Below are positions 1 through 7,054 of a stretch of DNA of 7,266 bases, one piece after another. The notes beneath the pieces were generated by a model. That model searched no databases, had not been told where the DNA came from, and saw only the letters and a program-made list of their open reading frames with translations. This DNA is from an uncultured Clostridia bacterium (GTDB taxonomy: Bacteria > Bacillota > Clostridia > Oscillospirales > Oscillospiraceae), in assembly GCA_937907715.1 (NCBI GenBank), contig CALERM010000213.1, forward strand, positions 1 to 7,266. The letters run 5' to 3'. A program made the position numbers and the translations under genes. Every line of letters begins with the position of its first letter. Within the stretch, counting starts at the first letter, position 1.

Positions 1-296
1 ATCAGGCGCATGACGTCCATGTCGTAGGTGATGCCGAGATCGCCGCGGCGCTTGTTGAGCTCGATATGCTCAGCGCAGATGGCAATGACGATCTCCGCCT
101 GATCCTTTAATTGCAGAAGCATTTTCATCTTGCTGTCCGGCTCGAAGCCCGGCAGCACGCGCGAGGCGTGGTAGTCGTCAAAGAGCTTGCCGCCAAATTC
201 CAGATAGAGCTTGCCGCCGAACTGATCGACGCGCTCGAGAATTTTTTTCGACTGCAGCTGCAGATATTTCTGATTGTCAAATCCGATCTTTGTCAT
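1..296 (-). CDS. DUF1846 (UPF0371) family protein, N-terminal 98 residues, cut by window edge
   Basis: The minus strand reads MTKIGFDNQKYLQLQSKKIL from the ATG at 296-294 and stays open to the window edge. The segment KLYLEFGGKLFDDYHASRVL (residues 29-48), then LPGFEPDSK (48-56) and RRGDLGITYD (83-92), is what I recognise as the conserved N-terminus of DUF1846 proteins. These are soluble bacterial proteins of about 500 residues, so roughly four fifths of the gene lies outside the window. The start is supported by AGAGGT about six bases upstream on the minus strand and by the match to the usual family N-terminus. The biochemical function of the family is not established to my knowledge, and I infer none. 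The gene is transcribed away from the topoisomerase genes, so the pair shares the divergent region 297-577. Family assignment is from memory of the motif; I am confident in it. Confidence 0.9.
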   Translation of the reverse strand, partial: MTKIGFDNQKYLQLQSKKILERVDQFGGKLYLEFGGKLFDDYHASRVLPGFEPDSKMKMLLQLKDQAEIVIAICAEHIELNKRRGDLGITYDMDVMRL

Positions 297-377
297 GTGT
301 TACCTCTGTTGTATTTCGAAATTCCGGCAGACCGCATGTAAAAAAGCAAACACGCAGCCATAATACGATCATAGAAT

Positions 378-406
378 ATGATACCTTGAATCCGGTCGGA
401 TTGCAA
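378..406 (-). promoter_or_regulatory. candidate leftward promoter for the DUF1846 gene
   Basis: On the minus strand TTGCAA (406-401) and TATCAT (383-378) are separated by 17 bp. They match the sigma-70 consensus at four and five of six positions. The element faces the DUF1846 gene and would give a leader of about 75 bases. A perfect 6-bp-arm inverted repeat (AATCCG, GT, CGGATT; 389-402) sits across its spacer and the edge of the -35, where a repressor could bind. Other AT-rich hexamers nearby (360-373) could serve as the -10 instead, so this is only a candidate. Confidence 0.3.
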
Positions 407-488
407 CCGGTATCCGCCGCGAAAATAAGACAAAGATTCCGGTACGCTTTTTACGGTTTTCCACAAGAATTTCAAAACCGGGGCAACC

Positions 489-517
489 TTGACTTCCTGC
501 CCGAAAAACGGTATACT
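489..517 (+). promoter_or_regulatory. sigma-70 type promoter driving the topoisomerase gene run
   Basis: TTGACT (489-494) and TATACT (512-517) are spaced by exactly 17 bp; each differs from the consensus at one base. Transcription would begin near 524, giving a leader of about 54 bases before the ATG at 578. It is the best promoter seen upstream of the plus-strand gene run and probably serves all four genes. A further perfect TATAAT at 526-531 lacks a matching -35 at the right distance. No riboswitch or attenuator is apparent in the leader. Confidence 0.75.
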
Positions 518-577
518 AAACACAATATAATGGGTAATAATCCCCAGCAAACGCACGAAAACTGGTGAGGAAACGCA

Positions 578-2560
578 ATGAAAAAACAGCAAACCTACGG
601 CAACGACAGCATCTCCGCGCTCAAGGGCGCAGACCGGGTCAGAAAGCGTCCGGCAGTTATTTTTGGCTCCGACGGTCTGGACGGCTGCGAGCATGCCGTA
701 TTTGAAATTCTCTCGAATGCCATCGACGAGGCGCGCGAGGGGCACGGAAATTTAATTATCGTCACGCGCTATCTGGACTATTCGATCGAGGTGACGGACT
801 TCGGGCGCGGCTGCCCGGTCGACTGGAACGAGAAAGAGGGCAGATACAACTGGGAGCTGGTGTTCTGCGAGCTGTATGCGGGCGGCAAATACAAGAACAA
901 CACCGGCGGCGACTATGAATACTCTCTGGGTCTGAACGGACTCGGCGCGTGCGCGACGCAGTATGCCTCGCGCTATTTTGACGCCGCCATCCGAAGAGAC
1001 GGATACCTCTATACGCTCCATTTCGAGCGGGGCGAGCTGGTCGGTGAGATGAAAAAAACGCCTGCGGACCGGAAAAAAACCGGCTCGAGCTTTCATTGGC
1101 TGCCGGATCTCGACGTGTTCACGGATATTGACATTCCGAAGGAATATTATGAGGACGTTCTCAAGCGGCAGGCGGTTGTGAATGCCGGCATTACCTTCCG
1201 GTTCCGCTGCGAGAGCGCGCCCGGCAAGTTTGATGAGACCGAGTATTTCTATGAAAACGGCATTCTCGACTATGTGCGCGAGCTGACGGAAAATCAGGCG
1301 CTCACCATGCCGCAGTTCTGGGAGGCGGAGCGCAAGGGACGCGACCGCAGCGACATGGACGAATACAAGGTAAAAATCTCGGCGGCGTTCTGCTTTTCCA
1401 ATCAGGTCAGCCGGCAGGAGTATTACCACAACTCGTCGTGGCTGGAATACGGCGGCGCGCCGGAGAAGGCGGTCAAAAACGCCTTTGTTTACGCCATCGA
1501 CGCCTATCTGAAATCCACCAACAAATATACGAAGAACGAATCCAAAATTACGTTCCAGGACGTGGCAGACTGTCTGGTGCTGGTGACGAACTGCTTTTCC
1601 ACGAAGACCTCCTACGAAAACCAGACCAAAAAGGCGATCACCAACAAGTTCGTGCAGGACGCCATGACCGAGTTCTTCCGCGACCGGCTGCACGTGTATT
1701 TCATCGAGAACAAGCAGGAAGCCGACCGCATTGCCGAGCAGGTGCTGATCAACAAGCGCAGCCGCGAGACGGCGGAAAAGCAGCGGCTGAATATCAAGAA
1801 GAAGCTGACCGGCAATCTGGATATCGCCAACCGCGTGCAGAAGTTTGTCGACTGCCGCACGAAGGACGTCTCCCGGCGCGAGATCTACATCGTCGAGGGC
1901 GACTCCGCGCTTGGCTCGGTCAAGCTTTCGCGCGATGCGGAATTTCAGGGCATCATGCCCGTGCGCGGCAAGATTCTCAACTGCCTGAAGGCAGACTACG
2001 ACCGCATTTTCAAGTCCGACATCATCACCGACCTCATCCGCGTGCTGGGCTGCGGGGTTGAGGTGCAGACCAAAAAGGCGAAGGATCTGACGAGCTTTGA
2101 TCTTGCGAACCTGCGCTGGAACAAGGTCGTGATCTGCACCGATGCAGACGTCGACGGCTACCAGATCCGCACGCTGATTCTGACCATGATCTACCGGCTT
2201 TGCCCCACGCTCATTGAGCAGGGCTATGTCTATATCGCGGAGTCTCCGCTTTATGAGATCAACTGCAAGGACAAGACGTGGTTTGCCTATACGGAAAGCG
2301 AAAAGGGAGAGATTCTGAAGCAGCTCGAGGGCAAGAAGGTCTCGATCAACCGCTCGAAGGGTCTGGGCGAAAACGATCCGGAGATGATGTGGATGACGAC
2401 CATGAATCCCGAAACCCGCCGGCTCATCAAGGTCATGCCCGAGGACATGGTTCTCACGCAGCAGATGTTTGACCTGCTGCTCGGAGACAACCTGCAGGGA
2501 AGAAAGGACCACATCGCCGAGAACGGCTATAAATATCTGGACCAGCTGGACGTGTCGTAA
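578..2560 (+). CDS. parE: DNA topoisomerase IV subunit B-like (divergent GyrB/ParE family)
   Basis: This is the ATPase and Toprim subunit of a type IIA topoisomerase, 660 residues, a normal ParE length and shorter than E. coli GyrB. The GHKL ATPase (about 1-215) shows FEILSNAIDEA (catalytic Glu43, Asn47), TDFGRG (Asp74) and GLNGLGA (119-124), with Asn where GyrB has His. The transducer (about 216-390) keeps the QTK loop (349-351) that contacts ATP. The Toprim domain has EGDSALG (Glu440) and TDADVDG (Asp522, 524, 526), the metal-binding residues, followed by SKGLGEND (593-600). All catalytic residues needed for ATP hydrolysis and metal binding are therefore present. The start is fixed by GTGAGGAA (565-572), six bases before the ATG. 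Subunit A follows after 24 bp. The sequence is divergent throughout (for example RKRPAVIFG for the usual RKRPGMYIG), which suggests a second, lineage-specific paralogue beside housekeeping gyrase. ParE rather than GyrB is inferred mainly from the partner. Confidence 0.93.
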   Translation: MKKQQTYGNDSISALKGADRVRKRPAVIFGSDGLDGCEHAVFEILSNAIDEAREGHGNLIIVTRYLDYSIEVTDFGRGCPVDWNEKEGRYNWELVFCELYAGGKYKNNTGGDYEYSLGLNGLGACATQYASRYFDAAIRRDGYLYTLHFERGELVGEMKKTPADRKKTGSSFHWLPDLDVFTDIDIPKEYYEDVLKRQAVVNAGITFRFRCESAPGKFDETEYFYENGILDYVRELTENQALTMPQFWEAERKGRDRSDMDEYKVKISAAFCFSNQVSRQEYYHNSSWLEYGGAPEKAVKNAFVYAIDAYLKSTNKYTKNESKITFQDVADCLVLVTNCFSTKTSYENQTKKAITNKFVQDAMTEFFRDRLHVYFIENKQEADRIAEQVLINKRSRETAEKQRLNIKKKLTGNLDIANRVQKFVDCRTKDVSRREIYIVEGDSALGSVKLSRDAEFQGIMPVRGKILNCLKADYDRIFKSDIITDLIRVLGCGVEVQTKKAKDLTSFDLANLRWNKVVICTDADVDGYQIRTLILTMIYRLCPTLIEQGYVYIAESPLYEINCKDKTWFAYTESEKGEILKQLEGKKVSINRSKGLGENDPEMMWMTTMNPETRRLIKVMPEDMVLTQQMFDLLLGDNLQGRKDHIAENGYKYLDQLDVS

Positions 2561-2584
2561 CGCCAGAGAAGGAACGAAGAAACT

Positions 2585-4819
2585 ATGGCAAAGAAAAAAG
2601 AACCACAGGCGCCGAAGAAGATGGACCCGCATGTGCAGGGGCTGCACGCTGAGGTCAAGGAGCAGCCGATCTGCCAGACGCTCGAACAGAACTATATGCC
2701 CTACGCGATGTCTGTCATTGTCTCGCGCGCCATTCCGGAGATCGACGGCTTCAAGCCGTCGCACAGAAAGCTTTTATATACGATGTACAAGATGGGGCTG
2801 CTGACCGGCGGCAGGACCAAATCCGCCAACATTGTCGGGCAGACCATGCGCCTGAACCCCCACGGCGACGCTGCCATTTATGAGACGATGGTCCGTCTTG
2901 CACGCGGCAACGAGACGCTGCTGCATCCGTTTGTCGACTCGAAAGGCAACTTCGGCAAGGTCTACTCGCGCGATATGGCGTATGCGGCGTCGCGTTACAC
3001 GGAGGCGAAGCTGGACGCCATCTGTCAGGAGCTGTTCCGCGACATCGACGCAGACACCGTCGACTTTGTCGACAACTACGACGGCTCCATGAAAGAGCCG
3101 ACGCTGCTGCCGACAACGTTTCCGAACGTTCTCGTTTCGGCAAATATGGGCATTGCCGTCGGTATGGCGTCAAACATCTGCTCGTTTAACCTCGCCGAGG
3201 TCTGTAAAACGGCAATTGCGCTGATCAAAAACCCGGAGGCAGAGCTGCTTGACACGCTGCCCGCGCCCGATTTTCCGACTGGCGGCGAGATTCTCTACGA
3301 CGCTGCGGAAATGCTGCAAATCTACAGAACCGGCAGAGGCACCTTCCGTCTGCGCGCCAGATGGCGCTATGTCAAGGAAGGCAATATGATCGAAATCTAT
3401 GAGATTCCGTACACCACGGCGACGGAGATTATCATGGACAAGGTCGCCGAGCTGATCAAGGCAGGCAAAATCCGCGAAATTGCCGACATGCGCGACGAAA
3501 CGGACCTCAACGGTCTGAAGCTGACGATCGATTTAAAGCGCGGCGCAGACCCCGAGAAGCTCATGCAGAAGCTGTTCAGGACGACGACGCTGCAGGACTC
3601 GTTCGGCTGCAACTTCAACATCCTGATTGGCGGCATGCCGCGCGTGCTGGGTGTGCGTGAGATCTTCGAGGAGTGGACCGCGTGGCGCTGCGAGTGCGTC
3701 CGCCGGCGGGTCTATTTCCAGCTGCAAAAGAAGAAAGACAAGCTGCATCTTCTCAAGGGCCTTGGCAAGATTCTTCTCGATATCGACAAGGCAATCCGCA
3801 TCATCCGCGAAACAGAGCTGGACGCTGAGGTCATTCCGAACCTCATGATCGGCTTCGGCATCGATCAGGTGCAGGCGGAGTATGTGGCGGAAATCCGGCT
3901 GCGCAACATCAATAAGGAATTTCTGCTGAACCGTTTGCAGGAGACCGAGAGTCTGGAACAGGAAATCGCGGAGCTGGAGGAGCTGCTCGGCTCGGAGAAA
4001 AAGATCAAGACGGTGATCTGCAAGGAGCTCGACGCGGTCAGCAGCAAATACGGCCAGCCGAGAAAGACCCAGCTGGTCTATGATCACGAGCTGGATGTTC
4101 CCGACGAGCCGGACGTGCCGGACTATCCGGTCACGGTTTTTCTCTCCCGCGAGGGCTATTTCAAGAAAATCACGCCGCAGTCGCTGCGCATGTCCGGCGA
4201 GCAGAAGTTCAAGGAGGGAGACGCCTTGCTCTTAAGCCGCGAGACGACCAACAGCGCAGAGCTTCTGGTTTTCACCGACCGCTGCCAGGTCTATAAGACG
4301 CGACTTTCGGACTTTGACGACGGCAAGGCGTCTCAGCTCGGGGATTATCTTCCCGGAAAGCTCGGCTTCGACGAGGGCGAGAGCTTCTTCGATGCCATTT
4401 TCCCGGGCGACTATTCGGGCAATCTGCTCTTTGTCTTTGAAAACGGCAAATGCGCGAAGGTCGAGCTTTCCGGCTACGCCACGAAGACCAACCGCAGAAA
4501 GCTCACCGGCGCGTACTCGGACAAGAGCCCGCTTGTTGCGGTGCTGGAGCTTTCGCAGGAACAGGAGCTTGCCCTCTACGCCTCCGACGGCAGGACGCTC
4601 ATTTTCTCCACGGCGCTTCTTGCGCCCAAGACGACAAGAGCCACGCAGGGCGTTGCGGTCATGGCGCTCAGGAAAAACGCAAAGCTGGTGCGTGTCCAAA
4701 CGCTTGCAGACAGCGCCATCGGCAATCAGGCGCGCTACCGCGCCAAATCGCTTCCCGCTGCGGGCGCGCTTCTGCGGCAGGAGGACACGGAGGAGCAGCA
4801 AATCTCACTTGATTTATAA
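2585..4819 (+). CDS. parC: DNA topoisomerase IV subunit A-like (divergent GyrA/ParC family)
   Basis: This is the DNA-cleaving subunit, 744 residues, close to E. coli ParC. The winged-helix breakage domain (about 30-175) has PYAMSVIVSRAIPEI, NPHGDAAIYE (91-100) and the active-site ASRYTEAKL, with Tyr138 as the nucleophile and Arg137 beside it. The tower contains DFPTGGEIL (229-237) and YRTGRG (247-252). A Glu-rich helical stretch (about 444-472) fits the coiled coil leading to the C-gate. An acidic Pro/Asp linker (about 503-514) joins a C-terminal domain with beta-pinwheel-like blades, including RATQGVAVM (685-693). No GyrA-box (QRRGGKG) is visible, so relaxation or decatenation is likelier than supercoiling. 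Residues differ from E. coli GyrA at known positions: Lys62 for Arg47, Asn91 for His78, Ala96 for Ser83. The ATG follows AGAAGGA by a slightly long 11 bases. It is surely co-expressed with subunit B. Confidence 0.93.
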   Translation: MAKKKEPQAPKKMDPHVQGLHAEVKEQPICQTLEQNYMPYAMSVIVSRAIPEIDGFKPSHRKLLYTMYKMGLLTGGRTKSANIVGQTMRLNPHGDAAIYETMVRLARGNETLLHPFVDSKGNFGKVYSRDMAYAASRYTEAKLDAICQELFRDIDADTVDFVDNYDGSMKEPTLLPTTFPNVLVSANMGIAVGMASNICSFNLAEVCKTAIALIKNPEAELLDTLPAPDFPTGGEILYDAAEMLQIYRTGRGTFRLRARWRYVKEGNMIEIYEIPYTTATEIIMDKVAELIKAGKIREIADMRDETDLNGLKLTIDLKRGADPEKLMQKLFRTTTLQDSFGCNFNILIGGMPRVLGVREIFEEWTAWRCECVRRRVYFQLQKKKDKLHLLKGLGKILLDIDKAIRIIRETELDAEVIPNLMIGFGIDQVQAEYVAEIRLRNINKEFLLNRLQETESLEQEIAELEELLGSEKKIKTVICKELDAVSSKYGQPRKTQLVYDHELDVPDEPDVPDYPVTVFLSREGYFKKITPQSLRMSGEQKFKEGDALLLSRETTNSAELLVFTDRCQVYKTRLSDFDDGKASQLGDYLPGKLGFDEGESFFDAIFPGDYSGNLLFVFENGKCAKVELSGYATKTNRRKLTGAYSDKSPLVAVLELSQEQELALYASDGRTLIFSTALLAPKTTRATQGVAVMALRKNAKLVRVQTLADSAIGNQARYRAKSLPAAGALLRQEDTEEQQISLDL

Positions 4820-4834
4820 CGGGAGGTCTGCGCG

Positions 4835-5701
4835 ATGACAAAGAAACCCATTTGGAGCATCGTGCGCTATTGCGCGCTGCTGGTGATCGGAAACGCGATG
4901 TTCGCGCTGGGCTTTAATCTGTTTCTGGTGCCAAATTCGCTGAACGTCGGCGGCTTAAGCGGTATCGCCATGATTCTGCAGCGGCTGCTCGGGCGCGGCG
5001 GCATCGGTCTTTATACGGCGGTGATGAATGTGCCGCTGTTTGTGATCGGCTACAAACGGCTCGGACGCGGGTTTTTCTTCGGGTCACTTCTTGGCATGGC
5101 TTGCAATTCGCTGCTCATTGATCTGCTTGCCGGGCTTCCCGCGCCGCAGGTCGAGACGATGCTGGGCGTGATCTTCGGCGGCGTTCTGACGGGCGCGGGA
5201 CTGGGACTGGTGTTCCTTCCCGGCGCGACCACGGGCGGCACGGACATTCTCGCGCGGCTACTCAAGCGGCACCTGCGCGAGGTGAAGATGGGCTGTGTGA
5301 CGCTGGCAATCGACACGGTGGTGCTGATTCTGACGGGCCTTGTCTTCCGCGATATTTCCAAAACGCTCTACAGCGCCATCACGCTGTTCATCTGCTCGCG
5401 CGTATTGGACGCGGTCCTGTACGGGCTGGACTATTCGAGCGTTGCGCTTATTATCTCGGACCGCTATGAGGATGTGTACCGCGCCATTGACAAGCAGCTC
5501 GACCGCGGCGTGACGTTTCTCGAGGGGCGCGGCGGCTATACGGGCGCGCCCAAAACGGTTCTGATGACGGCGGTCAAGAGCCGCCAGATCTCCGAGCTCA
5601 AGCAGCTCGTGCAATGCATTGACCCAAATGCCTTCATGATCGTCCAGCCGGCGCATCAGGTGCTGGGTGAAGGCTTCAAGCGATATTCGGACGATATTTA
5701 A
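4835..5701 (+). CDS. YitT-family membrane protein with C-terminal DUF2179 domain
   Basis: The product (288 residues) is an integral membrane protein with about five or six hydrophobic segments, near residues 12-32, 57-72, 80-99, 108-130, 154-171 and 178-197. A cytoplasmic DUF2179 domain follows from about 224 to 281 (RGVTFLEGRGGYTG; then a stretch ending FMIVQPAHQVLGEGF). Family hallmarks are NVGGLSGIA (37-45) and GATTGGTDILARLL (130-143). Length and domain order are normal for YitT proteins of Firmicutes. Members are widespread, often in several copies per genome, and their transported substrate or role is not firmly established, so I do not choose among paralogue names. The ATG is preceded by GGGAGG with eight bases between, and lies 15 bp after the subunit A stop codon, which indicates co-transcription. 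Family assignment is confident; a link to topoisomerase function is not implied. Confidence 0.92.
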   Translation: MTKKPIWSIVRYCALLVIGNAMFALGFNLFLVPNSLNVGGLSGIAMILQRLLGRGGIGLYTAVMNVPLFVIGYKRLGRGFFFGSLLGMACNSLLIDLLAGLPAPQVETMLGVIFGGVLTGAGLGLVFLPGATTGGTDILARLLKRHLREVKMGCVTLAIDTVVLILTGLVFRDISKTLYSAITLFICSRVLDAVLYGLDYSSVALIISDRYEDVYRAIDKQLDRGVTFLEGRGGYTGAPKTVLMTAVKSRQISELKQLVQCIDPNAFMIVQPAHQVLGEGFKRYSDDI

Positions 5702-5749
5702 GAGAGTTCAAAACAATCGCTTTTGGTGCTGGACAGGAGGGACGGCGGA

Positions 5750-6991
5750 ATGAAGAAGATACGGCTTGCGGCGCTGACACTGGCGCTCTGTACGGCGTTT
5801 TCGGCGTGCAGCCGGTTTGTTCCGTCGAGCTATACCCGTGTCTCGGCGCACAGCCAGACCAAAAGCGAGCAGGTAGACACGAACGTGGTCAATGTCGGCG
5901 ACTACGCGGGGCTGCGGCGCGCCATCCGCGATTTTGTGCGCGGCGGTGTGGAGCATGGCGTCATTCGCGTCCAACAGTACACGGGCACGCTCGAAGACGA
6001 CCTTGCTGCAGCCGCCTACTCGGTGGCGCGCGAGGACCCGGTAGGCGCGTATGCGGTCGACTATATGACGCATGAGTGTACGCTGATCGTCTCCTACTAT
6101 GAAATTCACGTGGATATTACCTTCCGCAAGACGCTCACGCCGCTTTCGCAGATTCCGTATGTGAGCGTGCTCAGTGAGCTCGAACGGCGGCTGCACGAGG
6201 CAATGGACGGCTACGATGAGGTTCTGACCATTTATGCGGGCTACGACCAGGAGCCGGACTATGCGGCGCTGGCGCAGGCATATTACGAGCAGAATCTCGG
6301 CAGGCTCATGGCGCTGCCGCAGATCACGGCCGAAAGCTACCCGCAGGGCGGAAAGCCGCGCATCGTCGAGCTGACGATGCGCTACCCGGAAACGAGCCGG
6401 ACGCTTGAGAGCATGGCGCAGCAGGTCTCGGATACGGTAAGCGCGGCGTCGGTATATGTACGCTTCCGCGAGAGCGCGTGGGAAAAATTGCAGCTTCTGG
6501 ATTCCTATCTCACCGAGCGCTTCACCTACACCGAGAAGCAGACGCAGACGCCGATTTATTCGCTTCTGTGCGAGGGCTACGCCACCAGCTGGAGCATGGC
6601 GCAGTGCTGGGCGCTTTTGTGTCAGGAGGCGGGACTGGAGTGCCAGGTCGTAAGGGGTCTGCGCGGGAGCGCGGACTACTGGTGGAACGAGGTGTGCCTC
6701 GACGGAACCTGGTACCATATCGATCTCATGCAGGACGTTATGGACCAGTCCGGGCTGATTCTGCGCTACGACGAGGATATGACGGGCTATTACTGGGACG
6801 TGGAAGCGTATCCTGCCTGCCCGGCACCGGAGGAGGAACCTAACGCGGGGGAAGAGAATCAGACGCCGGATACACCGGCAGAGCCGTCTGAGCCGGAGAC
6901 ACCGCAGGAGCCGTCCGGCGAGACGCCTGCAGAGCCGGGGGAGGAGACGCCAGAGACACCGGCAGAGCCGGTTTTGCAAAATTTTCGATAA
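5750..6991 (+). CDS. transglutaminase-like lipoprotein with Pro/Glu/Thr-rich C-terminal tail, possibly inactive
   Basis: A 413-residue secreted protein. The signal peptide MKKIRLAALTLALCTAFSAC ends in a lipobox-like FSAC, so Cys20 is the likely lipidated residue; Phe at -3 is less usual than Leu. Residues about 45-200 are a region I do not recognise. A transglutaminase-like (papain-fold) domain spans about 205-355: LLCEGYA (Cys274 at the nucleophile position), then YWWNEVCLDGTWYHIDLM with Asp325 at the acid position. Where the family usually has His in an HAWN-type motif, this protein has Tyr310 (codon TAC), so the triad looks broken; it may bind rather than cleave or cross-link. Residues about 358-409 form a disordered tail rich in Pro, Glu and Thr. 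An in-frame TTG start at 5723 is possible, but AGGAGGG (5735-5741) eight bases before ATG 5750, together with the signal peptide, favours 5750. It lies 48 bp after the YitT gene and is probably in the same transcript. Substrate unknown. Confidence 0.8.
   Translation: MKKIRLAALTLALCTAFSACSRFVPSSYTRVSAHSQTKSEQVDTNVVNVGDYAGLRRAIRDFVRGGVEHGVIRVQQYTGTLEDDLAAAAYSVAREDPVGAYAVDYMTHECTLIVSYYEIHVDITFRKTLTPLSQIPYVSVLSELERRLHEAMDGYDEVLTIYAGYDQEPDYAALAQAYYEQNLGRLMALPQITAESYPQGGKPRIVELTMRYPETSRTLESMAQQVSDTVSAASVYVRFRESAWEKLQLLDSYLTERFTYTEKQTQTPIYSLLCEGYATSWSMAQCWALLCQEAGLECQVVRGLRGSADYWWNEVCLDGTWYHIDLMQDVMDQSGLILRYDEDMTGYYWDVEAYPACPAPEEEPNAGEENQTPDTPAEPSEPETPQEPSGETPAEPGEETPETPAEPVLQNFR
6872..6970 (+). repeat. 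Pro/Glu/Thr-coding low-complexity repeats in the lipoprotein tail
   Basis: The tail of the lipoprotein gene is built from imperfect short units encoding variants of TPAEP, EPETPQEP and GETPAEP. One 15-base unit, ACACCGGCAGAGCCG, occurs identically at 6872-6886 and 6956-6970, with degenerate copies between. The peptide is acidic and probably extended. Such tracts change in length by slippage or unequal recombination, so variation between strains is likely, but that is inference. Confidence 0.6.
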
Positions 6992-7006
6992 TCTGTGTGG
7001 AAGGAC

Positions 7007-7034
7007 TTGACTTTTTCGGATTTTCTGCTATAAT
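7007..7034 (+). promoter_or_regulatory. promoter of the tRNA-Gly gene
   Basis: TTGACT (7007-7012) and a perfect TATAAT (7029-7034) are separated by 16 bp. Transcription would start near 7041, about 14 bases before the mature tRNA end. The -35 begins 15 bp after the lipoprotein stop codon. A near-consensus promoter fits a stable RNA gene. Confidence 0.8.
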
Positions 7035-7054
7035 TATACCTGCATTTGACGAAT

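Noticed and set aside
457..465. DnaA-box-like TTTTCCACA upstream of the topoisomerase genes
   Set aside because: One mismatch to the consensus and only a single copy; an origin or DnaA-controlled promoter normally shows clustered boxes, and no dnaA or dnaN gene is here.
526..531. Perfect TATAAT downstream of the main promoter
   Set aside because: No acceptable -35 hexamer at 16-18 bp; the promoter at 489-517 explains transcription better.
531..546. TGGG/CCCA mini-hairpin in the subunit B leader
   Set aside because: Only four base pairs with an AT-rich loop; too weak to call a regulatory structure.
293..745. 150-codon minus-strand frame spanning the divergent intergenic region
   Set aside because: It overlaps the start of subunit B and the promoter region, and ends where the true DUF1846 gene begins; I recognise no motif in it.
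752..2764. 670-codon open frame on the minus strand across the subunit B gene
   Set aside because: It is antisense to a gene with unmistakable conserved motifs. Its composition (Leu, Val, Arg, His, Asp rich) is what GC-rich codons give when read in reverse, and I recognise no domain in it.
5723..5749. TTG start giving a nine-residue extension to the lipoprotein
   Set aside because: It would put charged residues before the signal peptide, and the strong AGGAGGG site is placed for the ATG at 5750.
5708..6979. 423-codon open frame on the minus strand across the lipoprotein gene
   Set aside because: Arg/Leu/Cys-rich low-quality translation, antisense to a gene with a signal peptide and a recognisable domain; the frame is open because of base composition.
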